A stretch of 64,000 bases of DNA from Halovenus sp037080055 (GTDB taxonomy: Archaea > Halobacteriota > Halobacteria > Halobacteriales > Haloarculaceae). This document shows, piece by piece, positions 1 to 7,864 of the stretch (its first letter is position 1; the number at the start of each line of letters is the position of its first letter). The stretch is taken from NCBI RefSeq assembly GCF_037080055.1, contig NZ_JBAOJI010000003.1:331608-395607 (forward strand), in the 5' to 3' direction. The notes beneath the pieces are model-generated. The model made no database searches. It was not told where the DNA came from and was given only the letters and a program-made list of their open reading frames with translations. Made by a program: the position numbers and the translations under genes.

Positions 1-761
1 GCGTCCGTCCCGTCAGTCGCGCGATCGACTGCGTCCTGGGCAATCGAGGACAGGTCGCCGTCCATCACGTCGAAGGAGGTGTACCACTTCATGTCCGCAT
101 CCCGCATATCCTCGTAGACATCAGGGCCCGGCCAGTAGCCGCGCGGGCCGATCAGCGTGTAGTTCTCCCCCTCGAAGAGACCGTCGTCGTAGGCCCGTTT
201 TACCCACGCACCGTGGTCGTACTCGAAACCGGTCAGTCCGTCGTCGCCGGTATCTGCGTGACAGTCGAAGTGAATCAGGCCGACATTGTCGTAGTCGTTG
301 GCCTCGGCCCACCCTTTCATGTCGGGGTAGGTGATCGAGTGATCTCCACCGATCACGAGCGGCATCATCCCCTTCTCGGAGATGTTCCGTACCGACTCCT
401 GGATGTTGAGTTGGCTCTGCCGAGTATCGCCCGGCGAGATGGTCGCGTCGCCGGTGTCGACGACGCCGAAGGAATCGAACGGATCGACGCCGGTTTCGAT
501 GTTGAAATGCTGGTAGGGCGGCGACGGGACCGTCGAGGCGGCGCGCACCGCTCGTGGCCCGTATCGCGTTCCTGGACGGATCGTCGTCGCCGTGTCCAGC
601 GGCGCACCGAGCACGCCGATGTCCGCGTCGCTGTCTTCTAGTTCCTCCTCCGTCGTCGCCGTCGGGAGTTTCAGAAAGGAGGGAATGCCGCTGAAGATCG
701 GTTCGTTTGCTTCCTTGTGCTTGTCGCCGTAGATATCCTCACCGTTTCTATTGTCTTCCAT
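1..761 (-). CDS. Arginase/agmatinase family ureohydrolase (C-terminus cut by window edge)
   Basis: Binuclear manganese hydrolase that releases urea from a guanidino compound; agmatine is the likely substrate but guanidinobutyrate or similar is possible. The visible 253 residues carry the family metal motifs GGDHSITYP and HFDCHADTG; the second is the usual D-A-H-x-D signature with Cys for Ala. N-terminal half is typical (GAPLDTATTIRPGTRYGPRAV region). The ATG at 761 is the only start that keeps the ordinary N-terminus. The last metal motif and C-terminus lie beyond position 1. The gene stands alone; its upstream DNA holds a 20-base palindrome. Substrate not decided by sequence. Confidence 0.85.
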   Translation of the reverse strand, partial: MEDNRNGEDIYGDKHKEANEPIFSGIPSFLKLPTATTEEELEDSDADIGVLGAPLDTATTIRPGTRYGPRAVRAASTVPSPPYQHFNIETGVDPFDSFGVVDTGDATISPGDTRQSQLNIQESVRNISEKGMMPLVIGGDHSITYPDMKGWAEANDYDNVGLIHFDCHADTGDDGLTGFEYDHGAWVKRAYDDGLFEGENYTLIGPRGYWPGPDVYEDMRDADMKWYTSFDVMDGDLSSIAQDAVDRATDGTD

Positions 762-1111
762 TGGTATCCTCTTTGTAACTGGTCAAACGTTTTGTGTACT
801 GCCGACATATGTTGTCTCCTTTCGTATCTAATAAGCGCTTCTTAGAATGTGTAATACCGCATCCGGGAGACACAGGTGTCCCAGTTGTTGGGGGTATCGG
901 CCCATACTGTCCAAGGGTCCTAATACAAACAAGCTCGATAGATGAGACAATGCAGCTGAATACGGCAACAAAATCGACACAAGTTGGGCAAATGTGTATC
1001 ATTTTCGCGCTCGGATAACTGTTTTGAGCACCCGACGCAATCGACCGTGTAGATAGCTCGAATGACGAACGAATGTCGCGCGCACACGGGACGGGTCGGG
1101 TATTACGTTCG
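762..1111. promoter_or_regulatory. Gene-free divergent promoter region (350 bases)
   Basis: No credible gene lies between the ureohydrolase (minus) and the AbrB-PhoU gene (plus). The stretch is AT-richer than its surroundings. It contains a near-perfect 20-base palindrome at 827-846 and a shorter palindrome, GACAC-AG-GTGTC, at 869-880. No RNA gene was recognised. Confidence 0.5.
827..846. repeat. 20-base near-perfect palindrome upstream of the ureohydrolase
   Basis: TCTAA-T-AAGCGCTT-C-TTAGA: all positions pair except the T/C pair at 832/841, and the core AAGCGCTT is perfect. It lies 66-85 bases before the ureohydrolase ATG and about 265 before the divergent gene. It is a candidate operator for a dimeric regulator; an RNA hairpin is less likely because it is probably upstream of the transcript start. 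Confidence 0.45.
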
Positions 1112-2125
1112 ATGAGAGGTGGCAATCCAGTTCGGTCGAACAGGAAACTCCAGCAGGTCGGTTCCTCGACGCTTGCAGTCACCTTGCCGGTAGACTGGGT
1201 TGAAAAGCAGGGGCTGAGCAAAGGCGACGAGGTGGTCGTCCAGCGCGACGAGAGCGGCGGGTCGCTGCTGGTCGTCCCGAACGATCCTCACGAGAACGAA
1301 CAGAGCGTCGAAATCGACGCCGACGAGTTCAGCCCCGAGCAGTTCAGGCAGGTGTTGCTCACCCAGTACATCCTCGGCCGACACCAGGTAACGGTCACGA
1401 GTTCGGATGGACTCTCGAACGAGCAGTTCAACGTCGTCATCGAACTCGAACAGCAGTTGATGGGCTTCGGCGTCGTCGAGCAGACCCAGCAGCGGGTCGT
1501 CATTCGGTGTTCGGTCGCAGTGAAGGAGTTCGATATTCGGAATCTGCTCGAACGACTGGCCAGGACGGAGGCGGGGATCCGGGCGGCAGCGGTGTCGGTG
1601 GCGCTGGGTGAGCAAGAGACACTGCCAGACCGACAGGAACAACAGCTCTGGCGGCTGTTCTGTCTGTTCCTTCGGCTTGTCTTCACGACCTACCGAAACC
1701 CTCGGCTCAACGATGCCGTCGGCATCGACACCGGCTTCCCACTGATCGGCTACCGGTCGGTCGGGACGGACCTCGTCATGATGGCCGGGAGTTCCCGCCA
1801 ACTCGCCGAATCCGGCAAGCAGACCGGACTCGACCGCCAGCAGCGTGTGGACCTCGCCGACGCTGTCGACGAAGCAGTCACGGCGACGGTCGCAGTCGTC
1901 GTCGAACCGACCCACGACGATGTCGAATCAGCCCGGACGATGATCGCCGAGACGCGGACACAATTCGAGGAGACTGCGACGGACACCGGCCCTGAGGGGA
2001 CCCGGCTCTTGCCCTACTTCCGGACGATTCTTGATCACGCCGAGCGGATGCAAGCAGTCGCTGCTCGGTTGGCCTACCGGGAAGCAGAGACAAAAAACGA
2101 AACTGAAGACGAGACGAGGGTCTAG
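1112..2125 (+). CDS. AbrB/SpoVT N-domain + PhoU-like regulator (paralogue 1)
   Basis: Cytoplasmic regulator of the haloarchaeal 'phosphate uptake regulator' type. Residues about 8-50 form a swapped-hairpin AbrB/SpoVT DNA-binding domain (RKLQQVGSSTLAVTLP, then a basic/acidic hairpin); the remaining ~290 residues are helical and PhoU-like. An in-frame ATG at 1073 exists, but the ATG at 1112 gives the N-terminus shared with paralogues at 4306 and 11643, whose AbrB domain follows directly. It is more divergent than those two. It ends in a 4-base convergent overlap with sucD. It is not inside the pst operon, so its target is unknown; phosphate is an inference from the family. Confidence 0.7.
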   Translation: MRGGNPVRSNRKLQQVGSSTLAVTLPVDWVEKQGLSKGDEVVVQRDESGGSLLVVPNDPHENEQSVEIDADEFSPEQFRQVLLTQYILGRHQVTVTSSDGLSNEQFNVVIELEQQLMGFGVVEQTQQRVVIRCSVAVKEFDIRNLLERLARTEAGIRAAAVSVALGEQETLPDRQEQQLWRLFCLFLRLVFTTYRNPRLNDAVGIDTGFPLIGYRSVGTDLVMMAGSSRQLAESGKQTGLDRQQRVDLADAVDEAVTATVAVVVEPTHDDVESARTMIAETRTQFEETATDTGPEGTRLLPYFRTILDHAERMQAVAARLAYREAETKNETEDETRV

Positions 2126-2991
2126 AAGAGGTCTTCGACGTGGTCGGCGACCTCGTTTGGCGTGTCACCGACGGGGACGCCAGCGCTCTCCAGTGCGTTG
2201 ATCTTGCTCTCGGCCGTTCCGGTTCCGGAACTGGAGACGATTGCACCGGCGTGGCCCATTCGTTTGCCCGGCGGTGCCGTTCGGCCGGCGATGAAGCCGA
2301 CAACCGGCGTGTCGACGTGTTCGTCGATGTAGGCAGCGGCTTCCTCCTCGTCCTCGCCGCCGATTTCGCCGCACATCACGATGGCGTCGGTGTCGGGGTC
2401 GTCCTCGAACAGTTCCAGCGCGCCGATGAAGTCCGTCCCGATGATCGGGTCGCCGCCGATCCCGATTGCGGTCGACTGGCCGAGACCGCGCTCGGTGAGG
2501 TTGTCGACGACCTGGTAGGTGAGCGTTCCCGAGCGGGAGACGAGACCGACGTTGCCGGCCTCGAAGATGTTGCCCGGCAGGATGCCGAGTTTGGCGACTC
2601 CCGGCGTGATGAGGCCCGGACAGTTCGGCCCGACGAGGTGCGTGTCGGTGTCCTGAAGCTGCCGGTAGACCCGGCTCATGTCCTGGGTCGGAATGCCCTC
2701 GGTGATCGCGACGACCAGATCGACCGGCGCGTCCAGCGCCTCGAACAGCGCGTCACCGGCGAAGGCCGGCGGGACGAAGACGACGGCTGCGTTGGCGTCT
2801 TCTTCGCGGGCCGCTCCCGCGACGGTGTCGTAGACTGGGACGCCAGCGACTTCCTGTCCGCCGCGGCCGGGCACCGCGCCGGCGACGACGTTGGTTCCGT
2901 ACTCCATCATCTGTTCGGTGTGGAACTTCCCTTCGCCGCCGGTGATTCCCTGCACGACGACGCGGGTGTCCTCGTCGACGAGGACGCTCAT
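2122..2991 (-). CDS. sucD: Succinyl-CoA ligase, alpha subunit
   Basis: Couples succinyl-CoA cleavage to nucleoside triphosphate formation in the TCA cycle, as a complex with the beta subunit. At 289 residues it is full length. It has the CoA-binding Rossmann start (VVVQGITGGEGKFHTEQM), the GPNCPG segment near residue 150, and the phospho-histidine motif GHAGAIVSSSGTGTA near residue 245. Its ATG overlaps the sucC stop by 4 bases, so the subunits are translationally coupled. With methylmalonyl-CoA epimerase and mutase at 40180-42242 it also receives succinyl-CoA from propionyl-CoA. Confidence 0.96.
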   Translation of the reverse strand: MSVLVDEDTRVVVQGITGGEGKFHTEQMMEYGTNVVAGAVPGRGGQEVAGVPVYDTVAGAAREEDANAAVVFVPPAFAGDALFEALDAPVDLVVAITEGIPTQDMSRVYRQLQDTDTHLVGPNCPGLITPGVAKLGILPGNIFEAGNVGLVSRSGTLTYQVVDNLTERGLGQSTAIGIGGDPIIGTDFIGALELFEDDPDTDAIVMCGEIGGEDEEEAAAYIDEHVDTPVVGFIAGRTAPPGKRMGHAGAIVSSSGTGTAESKINALESAGVPVGDTPNEVADHVEDLF

Positions 2992-4133
2992 TGTTCCACC
3001 TCCTCGGCCGCCTCGACGGCAGCCTGGACGGCGTCTTCGAGTGTCGCTTCGACCTGAACGAGATCTGTGTTGAGAATTTCCATGCCTTCCTCCGCGTTCG
3101 TCCCCGCGAGGCGGACGATGACCTGTTTCGGAATGTCGTCGAACTGTTCGAGCGCCTGGTTGATCCCGTTGGCAACCTCGTCACCGCGGGTAATCCCGCC
3201 GAAGATATTGAAGACGACGGCGTCGACGTTCTCGTCAGAGAAGACCATATCGAGGGCGTTGGCGACTCGCTCGGCTTTCGCACCGCCACCGATATCGAGG
3301 AAGTTCGCGGGCGTACCGCCGTAGTAATCCACGAGATCCAGCGTCGTCATCACCAGTCCCGCACCGTTGCCGATGATGCCGACGTTGCCCGAGAGACGGA
3401 CGTAATCGAAGCCGTACTCGTTGGCTTTGGCTTCGAGGTCGTCTTCTGCGGCCTCGTCTTCCATCTCGGCCAGATCCTGCTGGCGGAACAGCGCGTCGCC
3501 GTCGAGGTTGAAGACCGCGTCGGCGGCGATCACTTCGTTGTCGTCGGTGACCATCAGTGGGTTGATCTCGGCGTCCGCGCCGTCTCGCTCCTCCCAGAGG
3601 TCGTACAGCGTCGAGAGGACACTCGCAACGTCCATCGCGATGTCCTGATCAACGCCGGCCTCGTAGACCACCTTTCGCGCTTCGTACTCGTGCAAGCCGA
3701 AGGCGGGGTCGATGTGTTCGCGGGCGATTGCGTCGGGGTCTTCCTCGGCGACCTCCTCGATGTTGACACCGCCGCGGGTCGAGACCATCGCGACTGGCTG
3801 ACCCTCACCGCGATCCATCGTCACGCCGACGTACAGTTCGTTGACGAAGTCGACTGCTTCCTCGACCAGCACGCGGTCGACCGTGTAGCCTTTGAGATCC
3901 ATCCCCAGAATCTCGTCGGCGGCCTCGCGGGCTTCCTCGTCGTCTTCGACGAGTTTGATCCCGCCGGCTTTGCCACGCCCACCCACGTGGACTTGTGCCT
4001 TGATGGCGACGGGGTAGCCGATCTCACCGGCAGCCTCGACGGCCTCGTCTACTGTCCGCGCGAGCGTTGCGTCGGGTGTCGGAATTCCTGCATCGGCGAA
4101 TACCTCCTTCGCCTGATATTCGTGTAATCGCAT
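2988..4133 (-). CDS. sucC: Succinyl-CoA ligase, beta subunit
   Basis: ATP-grasp subunit that binds nucleotide and succinate; partner of sucD. The chosen ATG at 4133 gives the canonical N-terminus MRLHEYQAKEVFADAGIP; the reading frame stays open to 4322 but the extra residues match nothing in the family. ATP-grasp features include GGRGKAGGIKL (residues ~47-57), and the C-terminal flavodoxin-like domain has GNVGIIGNGAGLVM and FNIFGGITR. Length 381 residues is normal. First gene of the sucCD operon; 172 bases separate it from the AbrB-PhoU gene upstream, which reads the same way. Confidence 0.96.
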   Translation of the reverse strand: MRLHEYQAKEVFADAGIPTPDATLARTVDEAVEAAGEIGYPVAIKAQVHVGGRGKAGGIKLVEDDEEAREAADEILGMDLKGYTVDRVLVEEAVDFVNELYVGVTMDRGEGQPVAMVSTRGGVNIEEVAEEDPDAIAREHIDPAFGLHEYEARKVVYEAGVDQDIAMDVASVLSTLYDLWEERDGADAEINPLMVTDDNEVIAADAVFNLDGDALFRQQDLAEMEDEAAEDDLEAKANEYGFDYVRLSGNVGIIGNGAGLVMTTLDLVDYYGGTPANFLDIGGGAKAERVANALDMVFSDENVDAVVFNIFGGITRGDEVANGINQALEQFDDIPKQVIVRLAGTNAEEGMEILNTDLVQVEATLEDAVQAAVEAAEEVEQ

Positions 4134-4305
4134 CCTAGCCACTTGTTCTCCCGACGCCGTGTTAGTTGTACCGAAACGGATCGCTCCCGACCGTGCAATC
4201 GTGGCGATACTGACCGCCTTCTCCCGAATTTGTTCATTATCTTTGCGGACAATAACAGAGATGCCCCCTTCGATGTCTGTGATGGTGACAGGTCCGATAA
4301 CTGAC

Positions 4306-5304
4306 TTACAGATTCGCGTCACGGGCCGCCGCGTTGAGCGACGTTTCGGCGATATTTCCGCCGTACTCGGCGGTCCGGGTCAGGCTGTCGAGAGTGAGCG
4401 CGATCAGGTGACTCTCTGAGATTTCTCGCTCGTGCAGTTCTCGTCCGATCGCGTTGATATCCTCGATCAGTTCGTCTCGCCGGTCCAGTGCCTCGTGAGC
4501 CGTTTCAATCTCTCCTTCGTCGATAATCGTGGTTGCGGACTGTTCGACGATGTCACGGGCCGTCGCCCCGGCGGTCACGATTCGATCGGCGAACTCCGTC
4601 GGCGGCGGGTTCTCGAACTGTGTCGCGAGATCTGCGATCTTGACTGCGTGGTCGGCGATTCGCTCGAACTGTCTCGCTGTCGTCTGGTAGTCTGACAGCG
4701 CCAACTGTTCGAGTTCCAGTTCCTCGGCGTTGACTGGATTCTCCAGCGCGCGCTGGAAGTGACGCACCACCATCGCGTACAGTCTGTCGATCTGGTCGTC
4801 TCGCTGTGCAATCTGTTCGGCACGGTCAGTATCTCCCTCGGTGAGTGCCGTGATCGCATCCTCGTGCATCGAGAGCGCCACCTGTTGCATCTGTTTCGTC
4901 GACTGCTCGACGGAGACGGTCGTCGAGTTGAGCAGGTTTTTGACCGTGACCTGCGTTTCTGTCGATTTGATGATCTCCAGACCGATCAGTTTCCGTGCCG
5001 TCTCTGCGACGACACGACGGGTGTCTTCGAACCCTGTCGGGTCAGTGAACGTCACGCTGTCGAATCCGCTCGTGTAGAACGCGAGGATGATTCGGCGAAT
5101 CTTCACCGCTGAGTACCCCTTGACGGAGACGGTGGCCTCTTTCAGTTCGTCACTTATGCGGGCCGGCTGGATGACCATCTGCGACCCATCCGGATACAAC
5201 TGCAGGATATCTCCCGGCTCTACGTCGATGTCGTTTGCCCACGCTTTCGGCAGTGAAACCGTGTAGGTCGACCCGCCTGTGAGCTGTATCTTGCGTTCTT
5301 TCAT
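4306..5304 (-). CDS. AbrB N-domain + PhoU-like regulator (paralogue 2, divergent from pst)
   Basis: Putative phosphate-responsive regulator. Residues 1-45 (MKERKIQLTGGSTYTVSLPK onward) are an AbrB/SpoVT hairpin domain; residues ~110-330 contain two three-helix PhoU repeats, each with a conserved E-R-I-x-D-H/N-A-type metal-binding segment (FERIADHAVKIADL is clear). The frame opens at 5322, but the ATG at 5304 matches the paralogue at 11643 residue for residue at the N-terminus. It is divergent from pstS across a 309-base intergenic region, the usual layout for a local regulator. PhoU proteins act with the Pst transporter in bacteria; direct DNA binding here is inferred from the AbrB domain. 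Confidence 0.8.
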   Translation of the reverse strand: MKERKIQLTGGSTYTVSLPKAWANDIDVEPGDILQLYPDGSQMVIQPARISDELKEATVSVKGYSAVKIRRIILAFYTSGFDSVTFTDPTGFEDTRRVVAETARKLIGLEIIKSTETQVTVKNLLNSTTVSVEQSTKQMQQVALSMHEDAITALTEGDTDRAEQIAQRDDQIDRLYAMVVRHFQRALENPVNAEELELEQLALSDYQTTARQFERIADHAVKIADLATQFENPPPTEFADRIVTAGATARDIVEQSATTIIDEGEIETAHEALDRRDELIEDINAIGRELHEREISESHLIALTLDSLTRTAEYGGNIAETSLNAAARDANL

Positions 5305-5613
5305 CCCGGCTGATATAACCAACGACGACCTACCGTATTAGTGATTATATGATGTGTACGCACACCACAGTGGGATATATACCAGACACACAGTCTACAG
5401 CGAGACGCGTATCACTCTATCCGACTTACGAAAACTACGTTACGAACTGATTGCTATTGAGTGATATATATCACAAATATCTGGATTAGCCCGCATGTAG
5501 TCGAACGGTCCGATCTGTCTCGGAGGTACGCCTCTGGTCGGGTCAGTTAACTCCGTACCAATCTGAGCAGTTTATATCAATATTATAAAATGTCTTTATA
5601 GGCACTCCGGTAG
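5305..5613. promoter_or_regulatory. Divergent promoter region between AbrB-PhoU gene and pstS (309 bases)
   Basis: No gene seen. AT-rich. On the plus side, overlapping TATA candidates lie at 5571-5577 (TTTATAT), 5583-5588 and 5595-5600; the first is correctly placed for a short leader before the pstS ATG. On the minus side ATTATAT at 5344-5350 could serve the regulator. An inverted repeat GTGT-ACGC-ACAC at 5354-5365 sits next to the latter and is a candidate operator. The repeated 'gatatat' elements (5374, 5463 area) are noted without an assigned role. Confidence 0.5.
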
Positions 5614-6687
5614 ATGCAGGTGATGACGCAGGACTCAGAGCGTCTGTCTGGGCGAGTATCACGACGCAAATTCCTCATTGGCGGAAGCACAATCGGCGCG
5701 ACGGCGCTGGCCGGTTGTACCCTCGGGAGCGGTGACGAGTCAGACGGTGGGCCGCAGTCGCTGACCGCTGACGGCTCTTCGACGGTGTACCCGATCACGA
5801 ACGACGCGGCCTCACTGTGGAACGGTAATCCGCCGGCGGACGACAAAGAGTACTGGGGACCGGGCCAATACGATATCGACACGGGCCAGAACCTCGCCGA
5901 CTACTGGGGAGGACTCTACGGATTCGAGGCGACCGAGGAACGGAGTGTCCCGCCCTTCCAGACGCAGGTGGCACTCAGCCACTCCGGTACCGGTGTCGAG
6001 GCGGTGATCAGTGAGCGTGTCGACATCGGGGATGCGAGTTCGACCGCAGAGTCGATTCTCGGTTCGGATTCCGATGATCTCGACAACATCGTCGACCACG
6101 TCGTCGCTGTCGACGGCCAACCAATCGTCGTGAGTCGGGAAATCGCCGATGCAGGCGTCGAACAGGTTACCGGTGACGAACTCCGAGCGATCTACAAAGG
6201 AGAGATCACCAACTGGAGCGAAGTCGGCGGTCCCGACAAGGAAATCTTCGCGATCGGCCGTGCGGAGAACTCCGGTACTGACACTGCGTTCCGCTCAAAT
6301 CTCTACGGCGACCCGGACGAGCCGATTTCGCCGGACACACGACAGGGCCAGAACCAGCAGGTCGCACGCCTCGTCGGCAACAACGACAACGCCATCGCCT
6401 ACATCGCACTGGCGTTCGTCGAACCCGACGGCGATACGCCGCCGATCGGTCTCGAACTCGACGGCACACTCTACGAGTACGGAACCAACCTCGGCGCGAA
6501 GGGCTACCCGCTGAGCCGAGACCTGCACTGTTACACCTGGGAGGACACCGACAAACGGGAGAGTGCCTTCCTCAACATGATCCTCTCGGAGTTCGGCCAG
6601 CAGAACTTCGTCGAGCCGAACAACTACTTCAAGCTCCCGCCCGAGCGACGCGAGGAAGAGCGCAGCAAACTGTCCGATCAGGCCTAA
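5614..6687 (+). CDS. pstS: Phosphate ABC transporter, substrate-binding lipoprotein
   Basis: Extracellular phosphate-binding protein of the Pst importer. The N-terminus has a Tat signal (SRRKFLIGG, residues 16-24) ending in a lipobox LAGC at about residue 37, so it is exported folded and lipid-anchored. The mature protein begins with the PstS signature GSSTVYPI and contains ARAE/GTDTAF-type phosphate contact segments (GRAENSGTDTAF). A second ATG at 5623 would remove three residues without affecting the signal; both fit the promoter. It is 357 residues long. First gene of pstSCAB-phoU-abrBphoU, with 61 bases to pstC. Confidence 0.93.
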   Translation: MQVMTQDSERLSGRVSRRKFLIGGSTIGATALAGCTLGSGDESDGGPQSLTADGSSTVYPITNDAASLWNGNPPADDKEYWGPGQYDIDTGQNLADYWGGLYGFEATEERSVPPFQTQVALSHSGTGVEAVISERVDIGDASSTAESILGSDSDDLDNIVDHVVAVDGQPIVVSREIADAGVEQVTGDELRAIYKGEITNWSEVGGPDKEIFAIGRAENSGTDTAFRSNLYGDPDEPISPDTRQGQNQQVARLVGNNDNAIAYIALAFVEPDGDTPPIGLELDGTLYEYGTNLGAKGYPLSRDLHCYTWEDTDKRESAFLNMILSEFGQQNFVEPNNYFKLPPERREEERSKLSDQA

Positions 6688-6748
6688 GGCGTCCGTCCGG
6701 TCCCTCGCTGCCGTTTCGGAACGCAGGCGGGATCATTTTTACCTACAC

Positions 6749-7864
6749 ATGAGCAACACACAACATTCGGTCGCGCGCGCGGGCTCGTACATCCGGGAGC
6801 GGAAGGACTCGGTGGTGCGAACAGTGACGGAGATGGATCGCGGCAGTCTCTCGCTGTCGGTGGTACAGATCTCGCTGATCACGCTGGCGTTCGGGAGCTT
6901 TCTGCTCCAGTCTGACTGGGCGCTGGCCTTTCTGTACGCGTTCGTGGTCGTTACCGGTATCGGGTGGGTCACGAGACAAGGATTGACTGCCAAGCTTCTC
7001 ACCTTCCAGATGACCGTATTGACGCTGTCGACGCTTGGGTTGATCGCGGTGTTCCTCTTTATGGAAGCCGTTCCGGCGTTCCAGGAGATGGGTGTCGGAC
7101 ACGTCCTCTCCCCGTTCGGATCGAACCAGTGGGGTGTCGCACAGGGACAGTACTCGCTGGTCCCGATGATCGTCGGGACGTTGATAACGACGGCGTTTGC
7201 GATGCTCGTCGCGGGACCGTTCGGAATCGCTGGCGCGCTGTTCATCAGCGAGATCGCGCCCGACTGGCTCCGTGAGATCACGAAACCGGCCGTCGAACTG
7301 CTGGCCGGGATCCCCTCGATCGTCTACGGATTCATCGGATTCAACCTGATCAACAACTACGTCGGCAACGTATTCGGGCTCAACTACGGCGGCGCGCTGA
7401 TATCGATCGGTTTCGTCATCGGCTTCATGGCCCTACCGACGGTGATCTCGGTGGCTGAAGACGCGCTGTCGGCCGTCCCCGAATCGATGAAAGACGGGTC
7501 GGTGGCGATGGGCGCGACGGACTGGCAGACGATGAAAAGCGTCTCGATCCCCACGGCATTCTCGGGTATCTCCGCGGCGGTCCTGCTCGGTCTCGGGCGG
7601 GCAATCGGTGAGACGATGGCCGCGACCGTGATGATCGCTCACGTCCGCCGAATGCCGGGGCCGAACGTCTACGACTTCTTCGACAGCACCGAGACGCTGA
7701 CCACGCTGATTGCCTCGGGATACGGGAACGCGCCCGCGGGATCGATGTTTCTGAGCACGCTGTTCGCTGCCGGGGTGCTCCTGCTGGTGATCGTCACCGG
7801 ACTTGGGATCGTCTCACAACTAATTCAACGGCGGATGCAGCGCAAACTGCGAGGCGGACAATGA
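6749..7864 (+). CDS. pstC: Phosphate ABC transporter permease PstC
   Basis: Integral membrane half of the Pst channel. About eight membrane segments: two extra at residues ~35-95, then the six-helix permease core. The EAA-type loop that docks the ATPase is visible around residues 240-265 (DALSAVPESMKDGSVAMGAT, then W-Q-T). The family motif RAIGETMAATVMI is near residue 290. Its stop overlaps the pstA start (ATGA), implying coupled translation. Length 371 residues is slightly above the bacterial norm because of the N-terminal helices. Confidence 0.93.
   Translation: MSNTQHSVARAGSYIRERKDSVVRTVTEMDRGSLSLSVVQISLITLAFGSFLLQSDWALAFLYAFVVVTGIGWVTRQGLTAKLLTFQMTVLTLSTLGLIAVFLFMEAVPAFQEMGVGHVLSPFGSNQWGVAQGQYSLVPMIVGTLITTAFAMLVAGPFGIAGALFISEIAPDWLREITKPAVELLAGIPSIVYGFIGFNLINNYVGNVFGLNYGGALISIGFVIGFMALPTVISVAEDALSAVPESMKDGSVAMGATDWQTMKSVSIPTAFSGISAAVLLGLGRAIGETMAATVMIAHVRRMPGPNVYDFFDSTETLTTLIASGYGNAPAGSMFLSTLFAAGVLLLVIVTGLGIVSQLIQRRMQRKLRGGQ

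Noticed and set aside
2140..3057. 305-residue plus-strand frame over sucD and sucC
   Set aside because: Opposite a well-characterised operon; no independent evidence.
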